In this document: positions 58,283 through 64,000 of the stretch, piece by piece
Layout: each line of letters starts with the position of its first letter
Position numbering within the stretch: position 1 is the stretch's first letter
Assembly: GCF_014640075.1 (NCBI RefSeq)
Contig: NZ_BMGG01000006.1
Coordinates: 228,175 to 292,174 of the forward strand
Direction: 5' to 3'
DNA: 64,000 nucleotides
Source: Chelatococcus reniformis
GTDB lineage: Bacteria; Pseudomonadota; Alphaproteobacteria; Rhizobiales; Beijerinckiaceae
Program-made: the position numbers and the translations under genes
The notes under the pieces: model-generated
What the model was told of the DNA's origin: nothing
The model's database searches: none
Seen by the model: only the letters and a program-made list of their open reading frames with translations

Positions 58283-58987
58283 TCAGCCCTCGGCCGGCTC
58301 GTAGAGCCAGCGGGCCACGAACCCGGCGATCAGCGCGCCCACGATCGGTGCCAGCCAGAACAGCCAGAGCTGCGAGACGAACTCGCCACCGGCGAACAGG
58401 GCCGGCCCGGTGCTGCGCGCCGGATTGACCGAGGTGTTCGTCACCGGGATCGAGATCAGATGAATGAGCACCAGGGCAAGCCCGATCGGGATGCCCGCGA
58501 AGCCGACCGCGGCCCCCTTAGATGTGGTGCCGATGATGATGAAGAGGAAGAAGAAGGTCAGCAGGACCTCGATCAGGAGACAGGCGGCAAGGCTGTACTT
58601 GCCGGGGCTGAGCTCGCCGAAACCATTCGACGCGAAACCGCCCGGCACCCATCCCGCCTTGCCCGAGGCGATGGCATAGAGGACAGCGGCGGCGGCAATG
58701 GCCGCGATGACCTGAGCGATGATATAGGGAATGACATTCTTGGTGGGGCAGCGGCCGGCCGCCCACAGGCCAACGGTCACCGCCGGGTTGAAGTGGCCTC
58801 CGGAGATGTGGCCGACCGCGTAGGCCATGGTGAGCACCGTCAGACCGAAGGCGAACGCGACACCCAGGAAACCGATGCCAAGCTCCGGAAAGGCGGCGGC
58901 CAGGACAGCCGCGCCGCAGCCGCCGAACACCAACCAGAATGTCCCGAAGAATTCGGCGACCGCGCTACGCGCAATACTGTTACCCAT
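58283..58987 (-). CDS. aqpZ: Aquaporin Z
   Basis: A 234-residue six-helix water channel. The two NPA motifs are [13 protein letters not shown] near 63-75 and [15 protein letters not shown] near 188-202, with the selectivity-filter Arg in the second. N-terminus [20 protein letters not shown] is the standard aquaporin start. Single gene with its own terminator; it interrupts the usual pdxJ-acpS neighbourhood. Confidence 0.95.
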   Translation of the reverse strand: MGNSIARSAVAEFFGTFWLVFGGCGAAVLAAAFPELGIGFLGVAFAFGLTVLTMAYAVGHISGGHFNPAVTVGLWAAGRCPTKNVIPYIIAQVIAAIAAAAVLYAIASGKAGWVPGGFASNGFGELSPGKYSLAACLLIEVLLTFFFLFIIIGTTSKGAAVGFAGIPIGLALVLIHLISIPVTNTSVNPARSTGPALFAGGEFVSQLWLFWLAPIVGALIAGFVARWLYEPAEG

Positions 58988-59617
58988 CCTAAGCCCCCTT
59001 CGTTAGCCATCCGTTCGGTGGACTCGGCGAATCAATGCTCGATTCGCCTCGCGACTATATGGCATTGAGCCCGAGCAAACGATATTCGTAAAGAATTGAC
59101 GCATCGCTTCTTGTAGAACGAAACCAATCTGGCGATGATGTCGGGCTTGCAGACCTTGTCGACCGATCGCCCGGCGCGGCCCTGAACCGTCGACGACGTC
59201 CTCGCGATTCTTGCACCTATGCTGCTCGGCCCTATCGGAATAACCTCCATGACCATGCGGCACGCGCTGCCGTCTTGTCACTACGGCTCGATCACACCGG
59301 CCGACGCCGCCACACCGCAGCCTGGAGTGGCGAGGGCACCCGTGGCGAACGACTACAAGCTATCCCGTGGCGCTATGATTTATGCTCGCCTTCGACAAAC
59401 AGCAAAACCATCGCACTAGGACGCCGACGCCCACTTCGACGCTCAGCCGCCCACGCCATCCATCAGCAACGCATGCCAATTTGGCGCCGAAGCGGACGCA
59501 TACTTGGCGAGCTTGCCTCTCATGACTGTTCTACGCGACCCGCGATGTCGGGGGAAAGCGTGAATGCGCGTTTTTGCAGCGAGGCGAATAAATCATGGGC
59601 AGTGTTGCAGGGATGAG
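58988..59617. other. Gene-free interval between aqpZ and pdxJ
   Basis: About 630 bp, less GC-rich than flanks. Short open frames (59003-59281 minus, 59219-59419 plus, 59275-59616 plus) have no recognisable similarity. It must contain the aqpZ promoter. Nothing else was seen. Confidence 0.5.
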
Positions 59618-60367
59618 TCACACGCCGCTGCGCGCCCTGACCATGGCTTGCCGCATCTCGGCCATCGCCTGCGGCAACCCTACGGTGATGGCCTCGCCGA
59701 TCAGGAAATGGCCGATATTGAGTTCAGCGATCTGAGCAAGGGCAGCGACGGGGCCGACCGAGGCCGTGGTCAGTCCATGCCCTGCATGGATTTCAAGGCC
59801 GAGCCCGTGGCCGTAGGCGGCCGCATCGCCCAGCCGCTCCAGGGCTGCGCAGGCGGCCTCGTGCCCCCCCTCGTTGAAGCGGTCACAGTAGACGCCGGTA
59901 TGCAGCTCGACAACAGGCGAGCCGAGCTCGGCCGCGACCTCCATCACCTTTCGATCCGCCTCGACGAACAAGGACACGCGAATGCCCGCGGCCTTGAGCT
60001 CGGCGACGACGGGCTTCAGCTGCACGGCGGCAGCGACGATGTCGAGCCCGCCCTCGGTGGTCCGCTCTTGGCGGCGTTCGGGCACCAGGCAGACTGCGTG
60101 GGGCTTCAGCCGCGTAGCGATCGCGACCATTTCCGCGGTGGCGGCCGCCTCCAGGTTGAGCGGCACGTTCAGCTCCGCCATCAGGCGGACGACGTCGTCG
60201 TCGCGAATATGGCGCCGATCCTCGCGCAGATGCGCGGTGATGCCGTCTGCGCCGGCGGCGACAGCCACGTGCGCGGCCTGCACCGGGTCGGGATGCAGGC
60301 CGCCGCGCGCATTGCGCACGGTGGCGACATGATCGATGTTGACCCCAAGGCGCAGCGGCAACGGCAT
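59618..60367 (-). CDS. pdxJ: Pyridoxine 5'-phosphate synthase
   Basis: A 249-residue TIM-barrel enzyme making PNP from 1-deoxyxylulose 5-phosphate and aminoacetone phosphate. N-terminus: RLGVNIDHVATVRNARGGLH, then ADGITAHLREDRRHI and NVPLNLEAAATAEMV, ending IGEAITVGLPQAMAEMRQAM. ATG at 60367 is the family-typical start. Terminates against the gene-free interval before aqpZ. Confidence 0.96.
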   Translation of the reverse strand: MPLPLRLGVNIDHVATVRNARGGLHPDPVQAAHVAVAAGADGITAHLREDRRHIRDDDVVRLMAELNVPLNLEAAATAEMVAIATRLKPHAVCLVPERRQERTTEGGLDIVAAAVQLKPVVAELKAAGIRVSLFVEADRKVMEVAAELGSPVVELHTGVYCDRFNEGGHEAACAALERLGDAAAYGHGLGLEIHAGHGLTTASVGPVAALAQIAELNIGHFLIGEAITVGLPQAMAEMRQAMVRARSGV

Positions 60368-60583
60368 GCGGTTGTCCTCAGCGCAGGATCCGCCGAAGGG
60401 GACCAAGCGCGCAAAAAGGTGGCGCTGGAACAAAGACATGAACTGCGGCCAGCCACGGCGGGCATGACCGGCCTCCCCTGTGCGCCCCTGGCGGGGGTGG
60501 CCACCGCCTCGGGCGCGGGCGACGTAGACCGGCCTATGCCATTATCGCCGCCGTGCGGCAACACCAGACCATTGAGGCGCAGG

Positions 60584-61273
60584 ATGACCCAAGGCATCAA
60601 GAGCGAGACCATCACGCTGACCGCGGCAGACGGAGCGACCCTCTCCGCCTACAAGGTCGGGCCTGCAGCGGCCCCGCGGGGCGGCATCGTGGTCATCCAG
60701 GAGATCTTCGGGGTCAACGGCCACATCCGCAACGTGGCCGACGGCTTCGCCCGAAACGGCTACCTCGCCGTCGCGCCGGCGTTGTACGACCGGCTGTCAC
60801 CCGGCACCGAGCTCGGCTACACCGCCGATGACATGCAGCCTGCGCTGGACTTGCGCGCCAAGAGCGATCCGGCCAAGGCGTTGCTCGATATCGCGGCGGC
60901 CGTGCAGGTCGCTTCTGCCGCCGGGCCGGTCGGCGTCGTCGGCTATTGCTGGGGCGGCTATCTGAGCTGGCTGTCGGCGGCGAAGGTCAGCGGCGTCTCT
61001 GCCGCTGTCGTCTATTACGGCGGCGGCATCGGCTCAGCGGCACAGGAGGAGCCGCGCTGCCCCGTGCTCGGGCATTTCGGCGAGCGCGACAAGCATATCC
61101 CCATCCTCGATGTGCAAGGCCTCGCCAAGCGATATCCGGAGCGGGTCGAGATCCACATCTACGCTGCCGACCACGGGTTCAACTGCGACGAGCGGGCGAG
61201 CTATGATGCAGCCAGCACAGCCCATGCGCTGGAGCGCACGCTGGCCTTCTTCGGCTCGCACCTGCGCGGCTGA
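60584..61273 (+). CDS. Dienelactone hydrolase family protein
   Basis: A 229-residue alpha/beta hydrolase. Catalytic triad Cys122 in VVGYCWGGYLSWLS, Asp169 in GHFGERDKHIPI and His197 in AADHGFNCDERASY. The N-terminal oxyanion segment is VVIQEIFGVNGHIRNVADGF. Family members hydrolyse dienelactone in chlorocatechol degradation, or other lactones/esters. Divergent from pdxJ across 216 bp. Followed by a 103-bp repeat 7 bp after the stop. Confidence 0.92.
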   Translation: MTQGIKSETITLTAADGATLSAYKVGPAAAPRGGIVVIQEIFGVNGHIRNVADGFARNGYLAVAPALYDRLSPGTELGYTADDMQPALDLRAKSDPAKALLDIAAAVQVASAAGPVGVVGYCWGGYLSWLSAAKVSGVSAAVVYYGGGIGSAAQEEPRCPVLGHFGERDKHIPILDVQGLAKRYPERVEIHIYAADHGFNCDERASYDAASTAHALERTLAFFGSHLRG

Positions 61274-61280
61274 ACCGGGC

Positions 61281-61384
61281 TAGAGCGTTTTCGAGCAAAG
61301 TGGACGCCGGTTCGCGTGAAGAAAACGCGACAAATCAAACAGATAGAGCATTTCGGCGATTCGAAGAAACGCGGAGATGCTCTA
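61281..61384 (+). repeat. 103-bp TA-ended intergenic element, copy D
   Basis: Plus strand from tagagcgttttcgagc to gcggagatgctcta, with TA at both ends. Closest to copy C (43456). Lies 7 bp past the dienelactone hydrolase stop and 41 bp past the GGDEF-like stop of the convergent gene. It may serve as a shared 3' end. This copy is the best evidence for a TA target duplication. Confidence 0.9.
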
Positions 61385-61425
61385 ACCGGTCGGGCCATCT
61401 CGACCGATCCGTACGGGAAGGCTGA

Positions 61426-62664
61426 TCAGCGTGGGAAGTCCGCCGGGGGGACCGACACGGGGATCGGCGCCGTCTCGGGCCAGCGGCTGAGAGGCGGCTT
61501 GCGCACGCCGGCCTCGGCCGGTGGCGCTCTGTAAAGGCAGACGCTGCCCGGCCCATTCTCCTTGGCCTCTTCCACCGCTGCATCGGCAGCCAGGATCAAC
61601 GAGCGCAGATCGTAGCCGACCTGCGACGAACAGACCGCCCCGACGGTCATCGTCAGCGGGCTCGGATCGGTTGCCGCCGCCCACTCCTGCGCCATCCTGA
61701 CCGTCCGCTCTCCGATCTCCCGCGCCTGGGCCGGGCCAACATTGGGCACGACCAGGGCAAAGTTCTGCGCGCCGACGCGGGCCAGCAGGTCCGTCGGGCG
61801 CAGGCGGGTCACTGCCTGATCGTAGAAGGCGCGCAGATCGTCGTCGTCGATCTTGCGGTGCACACCGCCGCGCGTGGACTCGTCGCCGAGATGCATGAGC
61901 AGCAGCGACACCGGCTTGCGGTCCTTCATCTGGCCGGCCACCAGGCGCGCGGCATGGCTGAGGAAGGACCCAAGGTTGAGCGCACCCGTGGCGGGATCGA
62001 GATAGATATGGGCAAACTCCATCTGCTGCATGCGCTCCTTGGCGAGCGCCAGGGCGAGCGCGGCAGCGGCCGACATCGACACCATCGTCAGCAAGGTCAA
62101 CCACGGCGACCAGTCCGGCCGGTCGGCCAGGCTGGCCGTCCCGGGATCGACGGATAGAAGCCGCAGGACGAAGCTGAACGCGGCCGCGCCCAGCGCCAGG
62201 GCCAGGAGCAACCGCGAACCCAGGCGATCCGATCGCCCGCGCCAGATCTCGACGATCGCCAAGACGAGGTAACCGATGATCGCGATCACCAGCAGATGGC
62301 GGCGTGAAAGCGCCGCCCAGTACAGGACATTGGGGTCAAGTGCGCTTTGGCCGAGCCACAGCAATGCCGGGGCGATCAGGAGCAATGGATTGACCGGGCG
62401 ACCATCGAACGACCGTGTCGCTTGCCAGACCAGCGCGTAGGCCAGGATCATCAACGGTGCAGAGACGTAGACCGAGAAGAAGCTCGGAAGGCTGCCGTGC
62501 GCGCTCACCAGCACCAGCGCGCACCCCATCGCCAGGAACGCGGCAGCCCACCACCGCAGAGCGCGCGAGCGCCGGTCCAAACCCCACAGGAGCAGCAGAA
62601 AGGCTCCCTGCGTCACCGCGATGGCCGCGCTGACGCTCAGAACCGTGGTGTAGTGCAAACTCAT
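61426..62664 (-). CDS. Membrane protein with degenerate GGDEF domain
   Basis: A 412-residue protein with about seven N-terminal membrane helices (from residue 6 to 208), then a GGDEF-like domain (about 216-390). The entry DPATGALNLGSFLSHAARLV matches the canonical DPLTGLLNRRAFL. The active-site loop is RVGAQNFALVVP where the family has RYGGEEFALLLP, so the GG[DE]EF motif is lost and diguanylate cyclase activity is unlikely. The start ATG at 62664 follows GGAGG by six bases; other starts at 62697 (ATG) and 62703 (GTG) are possible. Convergent with the hydrolase. Confidence 0.8.
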   Translation of the reverse strand: MSLHYTTVLSVSAAIAVTQGAFLLLLWGLDRRSRALRWWAAAFLAMGCALVLVSAHGSLPSFFSVYVSAPLMILAYALVWQATRSFDGRPVNPLLLIAPALLWLGQSALDPNVLYWAALSRRHLLVIAIIGYLVLAIVEIWRGRSDRLGSRLLLALALGAAAFSFVLRLLSVDPGTASLADRPDWSPWLTLLTMVSMSAAAALALALAKERMQQMEFAHIYLDPATGALNLGSFLSHAARLVAGQMKDRKPVSLLLMHLGDESTRGGVHRKIDDDDLRAFYDQAVTRLRPTDLLARVGAQNFALVVPNVGPAQAREIGERTVRMAQEWAAATDPSPLTMTVGAVCSSQVGYDLRSLILAADAAVEEAKENGPGSVCLYRAPPAEAGVRKPPLSRWPETAPIPVSVPPADFPR

Positions 62665-62703
62665 AATGGGCCTCCAGCCACCAAGCCCATGCGCCATCTC
62701 CAC

Positions 62704-62871
62704 TCAGAGACTAGCATCGTTTCCAGAAATAAAAAGTTGCGCCGTTCACCCATTCTCCTTCCTCGGAGGCGGCGAATACAACTTCCGGATGTCATTTCCC
62801 GGTCTGTCGCCGTAAACGTGCTAAGTGCAATCGCTGCAGCCCCAGTCCGTTCGGCGGACCGCATTGGCGCC
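62704..62871. other. Intergenic sequence upstream of the GGDEF-like gene
   Basis: Less GC-rich stretch (aaataaaaagttgcgccg) likely containing the promoter of the minus-strand GGDEF-like gene. No clear motif was identified. Confidence 0.4.
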
Positions 62872-62975
62872 CTTCGCGCTCGGGTGGAATCACCCCATCG
62901 CCGAGAAGCGCTCCAGATTCAAAAAGTTGGACCATTTCTGCATTGGACGAGCTCATCCAACGCAGAAATGGTCGA
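62872..62975 (+). repeat. Two-hairpin intergenic element, copy 5
   Basis: First hairpin cttcgcgctcgggtgg / aat / caccccatcgccgagaag, spacer cgctccagattcaaaaagtt, second hairpin accatttctgcattggacga / gc / tcatccaacgcagaaatggt. Its arms have two mismatches in the second hairpin. It lies in the spacer before rpsF. Confidence 0.85.
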
Positions 62976-63377
62976 GTGGGGCAGCACTGAGATCGTGACC
63001 GGTTTTGGGCCCCGGCGACGGGTTTGGGCTTTCAAGTCGAGGCATGGTCGCTCAAAGAGTCAAAATCACTGGCTCGAGCCACTCGCGCCACTTCATCCGG
63101 CGCGGGGCGCGCTGTGGCTTCACGCTCGCACGTCGGGCGCCAGCGGCAGGATGATTCTGTCGACACACCCTTGCATTCGGCCGCCTTTTCCGTTAACGAC
63201 CGCGCCTTCGCGTTCGCTCCGGCCGGGGGCTGAACGGACGGTGGTCGCGCTCGCGGCCGCAGGGCCTCAAACCCGTTGTCCCGTGTTCCCGCCTTCGATC
63301 CCATGCTCGGGCCTTGTCAAAGAGGCTCGAAGGGCTTGGCGCCGGGGCAGCGCATGATTGAGAAAGGCCCTTTGTCC
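62976..63377. other. rpsF leader region
   Basis: About 400 bp upstream of rpsF. It should contain the rpsF-rpsR promoter; I could not place one with confidence. The in-frame upstream extension of rpsF to 63276 lacks ribosomal protein similarity. No riboswitch seen. Confidence 0.4.
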
Positions 63378-63866
63378 ATGCCGCTTTACGAGCATGTGTT
63401 TCTGGCGCGTCAAGATGTGACCGCCCAGCAAGTCGAGGCCCTGGTCGAGCAGTACCGGGGTGTGATCGAGGCCGGTGGCGGCGCCTTCAGGAAGGTCGAG
63501 CCGTGGGGCGTCAAGTCGCTGGCCTACCGCATCAAGAAGAACCGCAAGGCGCATTTCACGCTGCTCAACATCGAGGCCCCTCCGGCGGCGATCGCCGAGA
63601 TGGAGCGCCAGATGGGCATCAGTGAGGATGTCCTGCGTTTCATGACCATCCGTGTCGAGATCCACGAAGACGGCCCCTCGGCCATGATGCAGAAGCGCGA
63701 TCGTGACGAGCGCCGCGAGCGCGATGGCTTCGACCGTGGCGGCGGCTTCGGTGGCGGCGGCCGCTTCGGCGGGGACCGCGGCGGCGACCGCTTCGGCGAC
63801 CGCGGTCCGCGCCGTGAGCGCCCGCGCGAGGCGGAAGCTGCGACCGAGACGACGGAGGAGAACTGA
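63378..63866 (+). CDS. rpsF: 30S ribosomal protein S6
   Basis: A 162-residue S6. Core motifs: [60 protein letters not shown] and [12 protein letters not shown]. It is longer than the usual ~100-residue core: the C-terminal ~60 residues are Arg/Gly-rich ([35 protein letters not shown]) and end in an acidic tail. ATG at 63378 was chosen over the longer upstream frame because it begins the conserved core. rpsR follows 2 bp after the stop. Confidence 0.95.
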   Translation: MPLYEHVFLARQDVTAQQVEALVEQYRGVIEAGGGAFRKVEPWGVKSLAYRIKKNRKAHFTLLNIEAPPAAIAEMERQMGISEDVLRFMTIRVEIHEDGPSAMMQKRDRDERRERDGFDRGGGFGGGGRFGGDRGGDRFGDRGPRRERPREAEAATETTEEN

Positions 63867-63868
63867 TC

Positions 63869-64000
63869 ATGGCTGCTGCGCCCCGTCGCCCCTTCTTCCG
63901 TCGCCGCAAGACCTGCCCCTTCTCGGGCCCGAACGCGCCGAAGATCGACTACAAGGACACGCGCCTGCTCTCGCGCTATATTTCCGAGCGCGGCAAGATC
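63869..64000 (+). CDS. rpsR: 30S ribosomal protein S18, N-terminal part
   Basis: Truncated by the window edge after 44 residues. Reads [20 protein letters not shown] then [20 protein letters not shown]. The RRKTCPF and IDYKD..LL..(Y/F)ISE.GKI motifs are diagnostic of S18. GGAGGAG precedes the ATG at 63869 and overlaps the end of rpsF, so S6 and S18 are co-transcribed, as is usual. Confidence 0.97.
   Translation, partial: MAAAPRRPFFRRRKTCPFSGPNAPKIDYKDTRLLSRYISERGKI

Noticed and set aside
59564-60583. In-frame upstream extension of the dienelactone hydrolase frame
   Set aside because: It runs antisense to pdxJ and has no similarity to the hydrolase family; the ATG at 60584 starts the conserved region.

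Overview
The window is a high-GC chromosomal segment of an alphaproteobacterium, most likely a member of the Hyphomicrobiales (Rhizobiales). Support comes from conserved gene orders (glyA-nrdR-ribD-ribE-ribH-nusB-thiL-hppA; plsX-fabH-ihfA-MerR; acpS-lepB-rnc-era), a MucR/Ros-type regulator, a CBP3-type cytochrome bc1 chaperone, a two-subunit methylmalonyl-CoA mutase and a DUF6163-like protein. The genus cannot be fixed from the sequence alone. No prophage, insertion sequence with a transposase, or CRISPR array was seen. The accessory signal is a set of small repeat elements plus a few oddities inside core genes.

Layout. 1-4.3 kb: 3' end of murJ, an NTF2-like secreted protein, an M20 dipeptidase and a HerA-like ATPase. 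4.7-13.2 kb: propionate/methylmalonyl-CoA block (mutA, mutB, then a P450 and a lipoprotein hydrolase, then the mutase chaperone meaB). 13.4-19.9 kb: a C15 peptidase relative, an SDR and an FkbM methyltransferase divergent around an 18-bp tandem repeat, a membrane nucleotide cyclase, a MucR regulator, a 1.2-kb gene-free stretch and tRNA-Pro(GGG). 20-26.3 kb: MerR, YqeY-like, ihfA, fabH, plsX, YceD, CBP3 and divergent bamE. 26.7-35 kb: hppA, thiL, nusB, ribH, ribE, ribD, nrdR and glyA, all on the minus strand with several start/stop overlaps. 35.4-43 kb: L,D-transpeptidase, DUF6163-like protein, 3-hydroxyisobutyryl-CoA hydrolase, hemB, an unknown membrane protein, an RDD protein, arginyl/leucyl transferase bpt and a DUF1624 membrane protein. 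43-46.8 kb: a repeat cluster, then a three-gene beta-oxidation operon (crotonase and two complementary acyl-CoA dehydrogenases). 47-62.7 kb: lipoprotein, GNAT, parC, MFS, recO, a fasciclin/anti-sigma/ECF-sigma cassette, era, rnc, lepB, acpS, aqpZ, pdxJ, a dienelactone hydrolase and a degenerate GGDEF protein. 63.4 kb to the end: rpsF and the start of rpsR.

How it works together. Most genes are housekeeping: fatty-acid/phospholipid initiation, flavin and thiamin cofactors, one-carbon metabolism, haem, B6, peptidoglycan, protein secretion and rRNA processing. A catabolic layer (methylmalonyl-CoA mutase, HIBCH, two acyl-CoA dehydrogenases, crotonase, P450, dienelactone hydrolase) suggests use of branched-chain, odd-chain or cyclic acyl substrates.

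The most unusual signal is two related families of small non-coding elements, about 100-115 bp each, lying at 3' ends of genes. One family folds as two consecutive hairpins; the other is a conserved 103-bp unit. Their ends read TAGAGC...GCTCTA. In at least four genes (M20 dipeptidase, ihfA, thiL, acyl-CoA dehydrogenase) the terminal TAG is the stop codon of the gene. This suggests MITE-like elements that inserted at TA dinucleotides in stop codons. Different copies carry different but still self-complementary hairpin arms.
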